Assembly: GCA_946407735.1 (NCBI GenBank)
Contig: CAMJPL010000005.1
Span: forward strand, 62,001-126,000
Direction: 5' to 3'
Length of the DNA: 64,000 nucleotides
DNA from: an uncultured Clostridia bacterium
GTDB taxonomy: Bacteria; Bacillota; Clostridia; Oscillospirales; CAG-272
A program made the translations under genes and the position numbers. The first letter of the stretch is position 1. Each line of letters starts with the position of its first letter. Below are positions 56,720 through 64,000 of the stretch, in pieces. The notes under the pieces were generated by a model that made no database searches, had not been told where the DNA came from, and saw only the letters and a program-made list of their open reading frames with translations.

Positions 56720-57388
56720 TCAGTGCCTTGTTATCTGCTGGCCGTTCACCCGAATGCGGAAGGAAAGCCCGAGCCTTTCGCAGGCGCGGCGGCAGAGGAC
56801 CATCCTCTCGAGATAGATCTCGTAGAAGTTCATGACGCTGCCGTATTCGCTGTCCATCTTCATGTCGAGCTCAAGGACGGTCTTGTCGTCGGTGATCCTC
56901 ACCTCGGTGTGCTCGGCGGCGAAGTTCACCCGGTCGTGGATATCGTCCTCGGAGATGCTGCTGTAGCTGCGCACCCGGCTGCGTCTCACGTCGGTCTTGT
57001 CTCCGATGATCAGAGCCGCCGAAATCGGAGATACCGGGTCGGCCGTGTTTTCGTTGTGATGTCCTATCGCGGCGACGATCTGAGCCGTCTCCGCCGGATC
57101 CATGCCGAGATCGGACAGGATGTGGAACGCCATCACGGCGCCGCTCTGGGCGTGGTCTATCCGGTTGACGACGTTGCCGATATCGTGCAGATGAGCGGCG
57201 ATCTTGACCAGCTCCACGTCCCTCTCGGGATATCCGAGCGTCTCAAGGATGTAGCCGGCGGTATGCGCGACGGCGCCGACGTGGGCGAAGCCGTGCTCGG
57301 TGTACATGAGCGCGTCGAGGACGGCGTCCGCCGAGCGTATATACGAGTTTATCGTCTCGTTTTTTCTGATGTCGTCGTAAGTTATCAT
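56720..57388 (-). CDS. HD-domain phosphohydrolase
   Basis: 222 residues. HD motif set: AHTAGYIL (first His), KIAAHLHDIGNVV (HD pair, near residue 60), AAIGHHNE (His pair) and DKTDVRRS (last Asp). Family members hydrolyse nucleotides or cyclic dinucleotides. ATG 57388 is chosen, since it starts MITYDDIRKNE with GGGACAG nearby; a GTG at 57412 is in frame. It lies 36 bases after the beta-helix protein's stop on the same strand. Confidence 0.88.
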   Translation of the reverse strand: MITYDDIRKNETINSYIRSADAVLDALMYTEHGFAHVGAVAHTAGYILETLGYPERDVELVKIAAHLHDIGNVVNRIDHAQSGAVMAFHILSDLGMDPAETAQIVAAIGHHNENTADPVSPISAALIIGDKTDVRRSRVRSYSSISEDDIHDRVNFAAEHTEVRITDDKTVLELDMKMDSEYGSVMNFYEIYLERMVLCRRACERLGLSFRIRVNGQQITRH

Positions 57389-57423
57389 AACAAGCTGTCC
57401 CGCGTATATCACATCGGACGATT

Positions 57424-59103
57424 TCAGTCTTTTTCTTCGTCTGAGCCGCCATTTTCGTCTTTTTCGCCGCTTTCGGCGGCAGGCGCTGCCTCTGTCTTAT
57501 TCTTTTTCGCGCGGATGACGGCAGATACGACGGCCCCGATGACCGCTGCCGCGGCTATGACGGAGACGCCGACTATCAGCATGACGCGGCCTCTGCCCTC
57601 GTCGGTGTCGGCGAAGCCCTCCCATTTTATCTTTCCGTCGTCTCCGATGCCGTATCTGTCGGCCTGATAGTCGGAAGCCGTCAGCTTCGAAAACTCATCG
57701 GCCTTTCCGGTGATCAGCTGCTTCTTCGTCGAAAAATCGAGACGGAAGCCGTCAGGGCGGGAAGAGTCGGAGACGGCGGGGGTGACGGTGATAACCGGCG
57801 TGTTAGCCGTCAGCTCGTTTTCGACCTCGACCACGGGATCTGCGGAGCTGTAGCCGAATACCATCAAAACGTCGTTGTTGAAGCTGAGGAAGGCGTTTTC
57901 GCGAAGGATCACCTTGCCGCGGTTTACCATCGCCAGACCGAAGGCGCAGTCGCCCTTGCACTTGTTCGAGCTGATGCTGCCGCTGTCGACGGTGAACGTC
58001 CCGTCGTTTATGATGCCGCCGAAGCGGACCTGAGCCGTGTTGGAGCTGACGCTCCCCTCGGTGAGGATGTATTCGCCGGAATTGTATACCGCGCAGGTCT
58101 CGGAGGCCGTGTTGTTGTTTATGTCGGTCGAGATCTGATGGAGCGATCCGGTGTTGTATACGGCGGAATATTTCTGCGCCGTGCACATCGTGATCTCGGC
58201 TCCGCTTATGACCGCTTTGCCGCTGTTCCACAGCGCGGCGGTGTCGGGAGCGTCGGAGTAGGCTATGTAGCCGCCGGAGATCGTAAGGTCGCCGGTGTTG
58301 TATATCGCTCCGGCGCGTGTGGAGGCGGTGCAGTACTGCATCGGGATCTCGCTCAGCACCACCGTGCCGCCGTCGTTGAATATCGCCCCGCCGATGCCGG
58401 CGGTATCGTAGGCTATCGTCGCCGAAACGGCGGTAAGAGAGCCGCCCTTCACATAGGCGAAGCCGCCCGCCCCGGCGGTGTTGTTCTGATAATCGCCGCC
58501 GTAGAAGGTGATATTTCCCTTTTCCTCGACATACGCGACTCCGCCGGTCGACTGTTCCCTGCCGCAGCCGGTGACCATGGCTCCGATGACGTTCGTCTCG
58601 CCGCCCTGCGACTGGATCGCGCCGAAGGAGCCGCGGTTGTTGCACAGAAGGGTGCCGATGTAGATGTCGAGCTGTCCGCCGTCGATCGCGATAAGAGGGG
58701 CGATGACCTCCCTGTCCTCCCCATCGAGGGTGAGAGACGGATGTTCGTTCGAGCCCTTCTCGCTGCCGAGAGTAAGATGCCCTCCGCTGACCTCGAAGAT
58801 CGGGCATACCTCCCTGCCGTCGGCGCGCGTCATGTAGCAGCCGGTGCCGGAGACGATGTATTCGCCCGAGACGATGTCTATAATATCATACACCTCGATA
58901 TCGGACAGGAAGATAATGGTCTTCCCGTCGTCGCCGATATAAGCGGCCTCCTCCCCGCCGAGAGCGGCGATGAAGGACTCGGCGTCGGTGACCTTTCCGC
59001 CCGGAGCCTTAACCGGCTCGGCGGCAAAGGAGACGGCGGTCAGAAGAGCGGCGGCCGCCGCCGCGAAAGCGAAAACAAGCAGCCTTTTAGCGAATTTAAC
59101 CAT
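57424..59103 (-). CDS. Right-handed beta-helix surface protein with C-terminal membrane anchor
   Basis: 559 residues. Signal peptide (LLVFAFAAAAAALLTAVSFAA) at residues ~8-29. The middle (about 75-430) is built of short repeats such as GGAIFNDGGTVVLSEI, GAIYNTGDLTISGGYI and AAVYNTG-like units, the pattern of a pectate-lyase-like beta helix. The C-terminus has a membrane helix (VMLIVGVSVIAAAAVIGAVVS) and a Lys/Glu-rich cytoplasmic tail. The ATG at 59103 is chosen because it starts the signal peptide; no good ribosome site precedes it. No catalytic residues are recognised. An adhesin or surface enzyme is possible. Confidence 0.82.
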   Translation of the reverse strand: MVKFAKRLLVFAFAAAAAALLTAVSFAAEPVKAPGGKVTDAESFIAALGGEEAAYIGDDGKTIIFLSDIEVYDIIDIVSGEYIVSGTGCYMTRADGREVCPIFEVSGGHLTLGSEKGSNEHPSLTLDGEDREVIAPLIAIDGGQLDIYIGTLLCNNRGSFGAIQSQGGETNVIGAMVTGCGREQSTGGVAYVEEKGNITFYGGDYQNNTAGAGGFAYVKGGSLTAVSATIAYDTAGIGGAIFNDGGTVVLSEIPMQYCTASTRAGAIYNTGDLTISGGYIAYSDAPDTAALWNSGKAVISGAEITMCTAQKYSAVYNTGSLHQISTDINNNTASETCAVYNSGEYILTEGSVSSNTAQVRFGGIINDGTFTVDSGSISSNKCKGDCAFGLAMVNRGKVILRENAFLSFNNDVLMVFGYSSADPVVEVENELTANTPVITVTPAVSDSSRPDGFRLDFSTKKQLITGKADEFSKLTASDYQADRYGIGDDGKIKWEGFADTDEGRGRVMLIVGVSVIAAAAVIGAVVSAVIRAKKNKTEAAPAAESGEKDENGGSDEEKD

Positions 59104-59184
59104 AATTGCAGGAGAAACAAAATGCCCAGAAACAGTTGAATAACCGGATAAAAAGTTTAATAACCGGAATACAAAAAGGTAGTA

Positions 59185-59259
59185 AAAGTCTTTGCGGAAA
59201 AGTGGGGGTGCAGGGGGCGGAAAACCGCTTTCTTCAGAAAGGGGTTTTCCGCCCCCTGC
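59185..59259 (+). repeat. Intergenic hairpin repeat, type B
   Basis: Near-identical to type A at 50461 with a 17-bp stem (GCAGGGGGCGGAAAACC and its complement) around a 16-base loop. It lies between the beta-helix gene start and the CoA-ligase stop on the opposite strand, so it may act as a terminator for the ligase. Confidence 0.85.
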
Positions 59260-59269
59260 TTCAATAATC

Positions 59270-60904
59270 TCAATTCTTGATCTGCGTCTCCACGAGCGAC
59301 GAGCCGCAGTATTTCTCGCGCAGGCGCGGCTTTTCGATCTTGCCGGTCGCGTTGCGGGGGACATCGGCGAAGATGATGCGGCGCGGGCGCTTGTAGCGCG
59401 GAAGGCCCATGCAGAACTCGAACATATCAGCTTCGGAGACGGTATATCCCGGCTTTATCTCGATGATCGCGGCGGCGATCTCGCCGAGACGGTGATCCGG
59501 CAGGCCGATGACCGCCACGTCCTTCACGGCGTCGTTCTTGCGGATGTAGTCCTCGATCTGGACCGGGTAGAGGTTCTCGCCGCCGGTGATGATGACGTCC
59601 TTCTTGCGGTCGACGAGGTAAATGAAGCCGTCCTCGTCCTGCATCGCCATGTCGCCGGTGTAGAGCCAGCCGTTTTTGAGCGTAGCGGCGGTCGCCTTCT
59701 CGTCGTGATAGTAGCACTTCATGACGCCCGGGCCGTTCAGTATCAGCTCGCCCACGTCGCCCTGCTTCACCTCGGCGCCGTTCTCGTCAACGATCTTCAC
59801 ATTCCAGCCGTCACCCGGGATGCCTATCGCGCCCACCTTGTGCGTGTTCTGCATGCCAAGATGCACGCAGCCGGGGCCTATCGACTCGGAAAGACCGTAG
59901 TTCGTGTCGTACTGATGATGCGGGAACACCTTGAGCCAGCGCTTGATAAGGGACGGCGGCACCGGCTGCGCCCCGATGTGCATAAGACGCCACTGATCCA
60001 GCTTGTAGTCCTCGAGCTTCACTTCTCCGCTCTCGATGGCGTCGAGTATATCCTGAGCCCACGGCACGAGAAGCCAGACGATAGTGCACTGCTCCTCAGA
60101 TACGGCACGAAGGATCCATCTCGGCTTGATCCCGCGCAGGATCACGGCGCGGCCGCCCGTCTCGAGCGATCCGAACCAGTGCATCTTCGCTCCGGTGTGA
60201 TAGAGCGGCGGGATGAGCAGGAAGCAGTCGTCGTGCGTCGTCTCGTGGTTCGCGCGCTCGACGTGGCAGGAGGTCACAAGACTCCGGTGTGCGTGAAGGA
60301 TGGCCTTCGGGAAGCCGGTAGTACCCGAGCTGAAGTAGATCGCCGCGTCGTCGTCGTCGGTGAGCGGTATCATAGGATCGGTGTCCGGCTGCTCGGCCGA
60401 CAGCTTGTCGTAGCTCTCGGCGAAGGTCGGGCAGTCGCGTCCCACGAAGAGCAGAGGCTTCACTCTCGGGATGCGGTCGCATATCGCCTCGACGCGGCCG
60501 ATGAACTCGGGACCGAAGATCAAAGCGTCGGAATCGGAAAGATCGAGGCAGTATTTGATCTCGTCTGAGGCGTAACGGTAGTTCAGCGGCACCACGACGG
60601 CACCCGTCTTGAGAACGCCGAAGTAGATCGGAAGCCACTCAAGGCAGTTCATCAGAAGGATCGCCACATGGCTCCCCTTGCCGAGACCGCGCCCGAGAAG
60701 AAGGTTCGCCATCTGATTCGAACGGCGGTCGAATTCCTTCCATGTGATCTCGCGGCGGTAGTCCTCGGACATAAGAGGCTCGACCAGCTCGTACTCGTGC
60801 CAGGTCACCTCGCGCTTCTCCTGCTCGGCGGGATTCAGCTCGATGAGCGAGGTCTCGCCGCCGTATAATTCCGCGTTGCGGCGGAGCATATCAACGATTG
60901 GCAT
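59270..60904 (-). CDS. AMP-dependent acyl-CoA synthetase
   Basis: 544-residue adenylate-forming ligase. ATP loop YFSSGTTGFPKAILHAHR, YDTNYGLSES (A5), YTGDMAMQDEDGFI (A7), DRKKDVIITGGENLYPVQIE (A8) and the C-terminal catalytic Lys region NATGKIEKPRL. The N-terminus has an extra insert with two copies of a WHEYE/WKEFD-like segment (near residues 34-60). GGAGATG precedes ATG 60904. It follows the UroD-family gene with a 45-base gap, in one unit. The acid substrate is unknown; an aromatic or medium-chain acid would fit the neighbouring iorAB-paaK genes. Confidence 0.92.
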   Translation of the reverse strand: MPIVDMLRRNAELYGGETSLIELNPAEQEKREVTWHEYELVEPLMSEDYRREITWKEFDRRSNQMANLLLGRGLGKGSHVAILLMNCLEWLPIYFGVLKTGAVVVPLNYRYASDEIKYCLDLSDSDALIFGPEFIGRVEAICDRIPRVKPLLFVGRDCPTFAESYDKLSAEQPDTDPMIPLTDDDDAAIYFSSGTTGFPKAILHAHRSLVTSCHVERANHETTHDDCFLLIPPLYHTGAKMHWFGSLETGGRAVILRGIKPRWILRAVSEEQCTIVWLLVPWAQDILDAIESGEVKLEDYKLDQWRLMHIGAQPVPPSLIKRWLKVFPHHQYDTNYGLSESIGPGCVHLGMQNTHKVGAIGIPGDGWNVKIVDENGAEVKQGDVGELILNGPGVMKCYYHDEKATAATLKNGWLYTGDMAMQDEDGFIYLVDRKKDVIITGGENLYPVQIEDYIRKNDAVKDVAVIGLPDHRLGEIAAAIIEIKPGYTVSEADMFEFCMGLPRYKRPRRIIFADVPRNATGKIEKPRLREKYCGSSLVETQIKN

Positions 60905-60949
60905 AATGCATCATCTCCGGAATATATTTTGTATTGTGTGTATGCTGAT

Positions 60950-62065
60950 TCAGTAATCCGCTTCCTCAAGAGCCGTGTCGATGTAGACGCGGTAGTTTTC
61001 CTCCGTCTTCGCGCGGAGAGGCACGTTTATCGGCGACGCCGTCGGCATGATGACGAACCGTCCGCCTTCCTTGCCGTCCCGCATCATCCTTTTCGTTTCC
61101 CGCCTCACCTCATCCGGCGAGCCGTTCTCCAGCAGCTTCAGCTGCATCGGTCCGAACAGCGTCATCCTGCCGCCGACGCGGGCTTTCAGTTCCTTCAGCG
61201 TGATGTCGCCGTCCGGCGGCTCCTCGCACGGATCGGTCGCGTCGCATCCGGTCTCGGCGATCATGTCGATCACCTGCCCGATCCGGCCGTGACAGTGGAT
61301 CCTCACCATGCGGCCGTATTCGTGGATAAGATTAACCATGTCCGTCAGATACGGCAGCATGAAGCGCTCGAAATATTTCGGCGGCAGATACGGCGGGCAG
61401 ATGTACTCCGGCCCGCATATGCGGTAGATGTCGCCCGGCGTCGATTCGAGCATGGCGCGGAGGTTTATCATCTTCCTGCGGTGTAGTTCCTTCGTGACCT
61501 CGGCGAAATGCTCGGTCTCCGTCATCACCCAGATCATCGACTCGCCGAATTCCATAAGGCTCATCGCGGTGTAGGCCGGATCGGAGAGGCTCGGCATAAG
61601 TATGCCGTGATCGCCGAGTTCCGACGTTATCCTCGCGGCGTCGGAGCCGTCGTATCTCACCGGCTCGAAGGGGATCGACATGTAGGCGTCGACGTCGGAT
61701 ATGTCCTTGCACAGATGCTCCGTCTCCCACCATGTGTTGATCCCGTTTATAATACGGCCCTGCCTTGTCAGCTTCCTGCCGCCGACGTTAAGCGAGAGCT
61801 TCGATATCCCGCCGTCGGATGTGTCCTCCCAGGAGCTTTCGGCGTCCGGCTGAAACGCCGAGGCGGCGTATCTCTCGTCGGAGCCGGGATTCCACATGCA
61901 GACGCAGTCGGTCTTTTCGCGGATATAGTCCATCAGGCTTTTGTACGACGGCTGCCTGTTGCAGAAATCGGCGGAATTGAAGCCGACGAGCTCGTAGCAG
62001 GACACGGGGACGCGGTCGGGGATCTCCCCTCTCAGCACCGTCAAAAGGCGTTCTCTCGAAGTCAT
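60950..62065 (-). CDS. UroD-family methyltransferase (corrinoid-type)
   Basis: 371 residues. TIM-barrel pattern of the uroporphyrinogen decarboxylase superfamily: MTSRERLLTVLRGEIPDRVPV at the start, and GRMVRIHCHGRIGQVIDMI with the zinc-site-like HCH. It lacks the UroD substrate Arg cluster of the haem enzyme. Members such as MtaA/CmuA move methyl groups to or from corrinoid proteins. No corrinoid protein gene is near. A promoter lies upstream (62111-62139). Role unknown; demethylation of aromatic methyl ethers is one idea. Confidence 0.85.
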   Translation of the reverse strand: MTSRERLLTVLRGEIPDRVPVSCYELVGFNSADFCNRQPSYKSLMDYIREKTDCVCMWNPGSDERYAASAFQPDAESSWEDTSDGGISKLSLNVGGRKLTRQGRIINGINTWWETEHLCKDISDVDAYMSIPFEPVRYDGSDAARITSELGDHGILMPSLSDPAYTAMSLMEFGESMIWVMTETEHFAEVTKELHRRKMINLRAMLESTPGDIYRICGPEYICPPYLPPKYFERFMLPYLTDMVNLIHEYGRMVRIHCHGRIGQVIDMIAETGCDATDPCEEPPDGDITLKELKARVGGRMTLFGPMQLKLLENGSPDEVRRETKRMMRDGKEGGRFVIMPTASPINVPLRAKTEENYRVYIDTALEEADY

Positions 62066-62110
62066 CCGAATCCCCTCCTGTCCCGGACAAAACTCAGGTC
62101 ATATAACTAT

Positions 62111-62139
62111 ATTATAACGCCTCAATGTTAAGATTTCAA
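62111..62139 (-). promoter_or_regulatory. Promoter of the UroD-like/CoA-ligase unit
   Basis: TTGAAA (62134-62139) and TATAAT (62111-62116) on the minus strand with a 17-base spacer. Confidence 0.82.
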
Positions 62140-62162
62140 CAGGCCGTGAGCGCATTTCCGGC

Positions 62163-63182
62163 TCAGGCGTCCGCCGATGCGGGATTTTCGAGAGTCGACA
62201 GCAGATACTCCCTCGTAAGGCTTTCGTACAGGTCCGTCGTCTTCACTCTGAACGCATCGGCGGTCTCGGCGCGCAGCTCGTTGAACCGGCGCGCCTTGTA
62301 GACATCGCGCAGCTCCTCGAAATATTCGCTCACGTACCCGGGATCCTGCTCGTAGCGGCGGATGATGTGATATCCGTTCACGCTTTTGACTATGCCGCTC
62401 GTCTCGCCGATGCCGAGCGCGAAGGCGGCGTCCTCGAACGATTCGAGGAACTCGCCGCGGGTTATATAGTAACCCGTCTCGGAGTTCATGCCGATGTCCT
62501 CGTTGTATTCGCGCACCAGCTCGTCGAAGTCGGCGCCGGAATCGAGCTTCGCCTTTATCTCGCCGATGAGCCGCTCAGCCTCCTCCTCGGTATGCCCGTC
62601 GGGGATCTGTCCCTCCGTCAGGATTATATCGGGATTGATTGTCTTTATCATTATCTGCTTAACGCAGATGAAGTTTTCACGGATGTCCTTTTCCACCGTC
62701 GCGTCGGTGCTGTCGATGATGTTGTTGAACTCGGCGTAGACGGCCCTGCGCAGCTCCATCTCAAGCGATTCCTGTTCGAGTATCGAGCGCAGGACATTCT
62801 CAGTGATGTAGTTTTCCTTCATCTGCGACGCGAACTCATCATCGCCGAAGTTCTCCGACATCTGAGCCACCTGCTCGTCGATCGACTTCTTTTCCTCATC
62901 CGAGAGCTTTACGCCGTATTTTGACGCCATCTTGTACAGGGCGTATATATCTCTCAGCGTATCCTCCGTCTCGAGTCTGGCCTTGAAGTCCGAGTATTCC
63001 CCGGACGACATGAGATCGCGGGAGTGGTTGAGATAAAAATACCTGTACTCGTCGAGAAGGATATCGTAGTTGTCGAGCTTCATGACGGCGGGATTGTTTT
63101 TGTCCTGCCCGCAGCCGCACAGCGCCGCACATATGATGGCCGCCGCGATGAGCAGAGCCGCGCATCTTATCGTTCTTCCCAT
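62163..63182 (-). CDS. PrsA-like peptidylprolyl isomerase lipoprotein
   Basis: 339 residues. Signal peptide with lipobox ALCGC, then an N-terminal SurA-like chaperone region, and a C-terminal parvulin domain (FICVKQIMIKT to KSVNGYHIIRRYE). PrsA-type foldases help exported proteins fold at the outer face of the membrane. ATG 63182 has GGGGGAAAA upstream; a frame from 63227 is longer but less likely. It lies beside the glyA terminator and is transcribed in the same direction. Confidence 0.88.
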   Translation of the reverse strand: MGRTIRCAALLIAAAIICAALCGCGQDKNNPAVMKLDNYDILLDEYRYFYLNHSRDLMSSGEYSDFKARLETEDTLRDIYALYKMASKYGVKLSDEEKKSIDEQVAQMSENFGDDEFASQMKENYITENVLRSILEQESLEMELRRAVYAEFNNIIDSTDATVEKDIRENFICVKQIMIKTINPDIILTEGQIPDGHTEEEAERLIGEIKAKLDSGADFDELVREYNEDIGMNSETGYYITRGEFLESFEDAAFALGIGETSGIVKSVNGYHIIRRYEQDPGYVSEYFEELRDVYKARRFNELRAETADAFRVKTTDLYESLTREYLLSTLENPASADA

Positions 63183-63310
63183 ATATCTTTTCCCCCGGAC
63201 GGACAGCCGCCGCCCATGACACGCCATTCACGTCAATATATTTAATATGATACAACATATCTGTATTTACGGCGTTACATCAGGGTAAAAATTTTTGAAA
63301 TTATCGGGTA

Positions 63311-63347
63311 AAAAGCCGACGCCGGCAGATATCGTCATCTGCCGGCG
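63311..63347 (-). terminator. Rho-independent terminator of glyA
   Basis: On the minus strand CGCCGGCAGAT pairs with ATCTGCCGGCG around a 6-base loop, followed by TCGGCTTTTT. It lies directly after the glyA stop. Confidence 0.88.
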
Positions 63348-63368
63348 CGAAGCGGTATATTCGGCGCC

Positions 63369-64000
63369 TCACGCGTTCGCGTAAAGCGGGTATTTCTCAC
63401 AGAGAGCCTTCACCTCGGCCCTGACCGCGTCTGCCGAATTCTCGAAATCGACGGCGGTGAGGCGGATGAGATGCGCGAGCTTCGTCATATTCTCCTCCTT
63501 CAGGCCGCGCGTCGTGACGGCGGGAGTGCCGATGCGGACGCCGGAGGTGATGAAGGGAGAAAGCGGCTCGTTCGGGATGGTGTTCTTGTTGACGGTGATG
63601 TTGACCTCGTCGAGGCGGTGCTCAAGGTCCTTTCCGGTGATCCCGGTCGAGCGGAGATCGACGAGCATGAGGTGGTTGTCGGTGCCTCCGGAGACGAGAT
63701 CGAAGCCCTCGGAGACGAGCCCCTTCGCGAGAGCGGCGGCGTTCTTCACGATCTGAGCCTGATAATCCCTGAATTCGGGTCTCAGGGCCTCGCCGAAGCA
63801 GACGGCCTTGGCGGCGATGATGTGCATGAGCGGGCCGCCCTGAGTGCCGGGGAAGACCGCCTTGTTGATCGCCTTGCCGAACTCCTCGCGGCAGAGGATC
63901 ATGCCTCCGCGCGGGCCGCGGAGGGTCTTGTGCGTGGTGGTGGTGACGATGTCGGCGTATTTCACCGGGTTCGGATGCAGTCCGGCGGCGACGAGACCGG
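63369..64000 (-). CDS. glyA: Serine hydroxymethyltransferase (partial, 5' end outside window)
   Basis: C-terminal ~210 residues of the PLP enzyme that interconverts serine and glycine with tetrahydrofolate. The PLP-lysine motif [16 protein letters not shown] is visible (catalytic Lys), preceded by [11 protein letters not shown], and followed by [10 protein letters not shown] and the C-terminal [14 protein letters not shown]. The frame stays open through 64000, so the start lies beyond the window. It makes glycine, which links to the riboswitch-controlled glycine symporter at 45353. Confidence 0.97.
   Translation of the reverse strand, partial: GLVAAGLHPNPVKYADIVTTTTHKTLRGPRGGMILCREEFGKAINKAVFPGTQGGPLMHIIAAKAVCFGEALRPEFRDYQAQIVKNAAALAKGLVSEGFDLVSGGTDNHLMLVDLRSTGITGKDLEHRLDEVNITVNKNTIPNEPLSPFITSGVRIGTPAVTTRGLKEENMTKLAHLIRLTAVDFENSADAVRAEVKALCEKYPLYANA

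Noticed and set aside
59104-59364. N-terminal extension of the beta-helix protein
   Set aside because: It runs through the type B repeat and into the ligase gene; the signal peptide begins at ATG 59103.
1-64000. tRNA, rRNA, phage, insertion sequence or toxin-antitoxin genes
   Set aside because: I looked for cloverleaf ends, transposase motifs and phage genes by eye and saw none; a tRNAscan or profile search could still find a weak case.

Overview
This window looks like chromosomal DNA from a GC-rich member of the Clostridia, probably an Oscillospirales or Christensenellales-like gut anaerobe. The clues are a T-box leader on thrS, a tandem glycine riboswitch, the ylxM-ffh-rpsP-khpA cluster, a nusB-xseAB-ispA-tlyA-argR-recN operon, lipoprotein signals, a (S/P)PxTG-type sorting signal, and strict-anaerobe enzymes such as indolepyruvate:ferredoxin oxidoreductase. 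The species cannot be named from the sequence alone. I saw no tRNA, rRNA, CRISPR array, phage or insertion sequence.

Layout. 1-7542 is a housekeeping operon on the minus strand (nusB to recN, recN running off the left edge). 7574-17269 holds two operons that each end in a paralogous solute-binding lipoprotein: two metallophosphoesterases plus binding protein on the minus strand, and sn-glycerol-1-phosphate dehydrogenase, a GH5-like protein and a binding protein on the plus strand. A secreted C39-like peptidase and an Smr protein lie between them. 17319-22205 is a phosphate locus (response regulator, histidine kinase, HAD phosphatase, Na/Pi cotransporter) with two matching Pho-box-like repeat arrays. 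22232-27429 carries yebC, argS, a 54-residue sorting-signal microprotein and T-box-controlled thrS. 27513-31688 carries ylxM, ffh, rpsP, khpA and a MutS-like ATPase. 31686-35574 is an ECF sigma factor, a putative membrane anti-sigma protein and a lipoprotein fusing a sensor-like region to a solute-binding domain. 35612-42925 is a five-gene glycan operon that again ends in a solute-binding lipoprotein. 42984-44982 diverges from it and holds a small protein, a Gfo/Idh oxidoreductase and a ThuA-like protein. 45002-51786 is amino-acid metabolism: riboswitch-controlled alanine/glycine symporter, EamA exporter, iorA-iorB and paaK. 51804-64000 holds a 5'-nucleotidase with LysM, GNAT, a PurF-like protein lacking the usual catalytic cysteine, an XRE/DUF2975 pair, an HD hydrolase, a beta-helix surface protein, an acyl-CoA ligase, a UroD-family methyltransferase, a PrsA-like foldase and the 3' part of glyA.

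The most unusual pattern is that four separate operons end in a solute-binding lipoprotein while no ABC permease or transport ATPase gene is visible anywhere in the window. One of these operons starts with its own ECF sigma factor. This suggests binding proteins that either share a distant permease or act as sensors; the sequence cannot decide between these.

Most promoters found here are clean sigma-A types (TTGACA-like, 17-bp spacer, TATAAT-like), which helps to fix transcription units. All calls come from reading motifs and context, with no database search.
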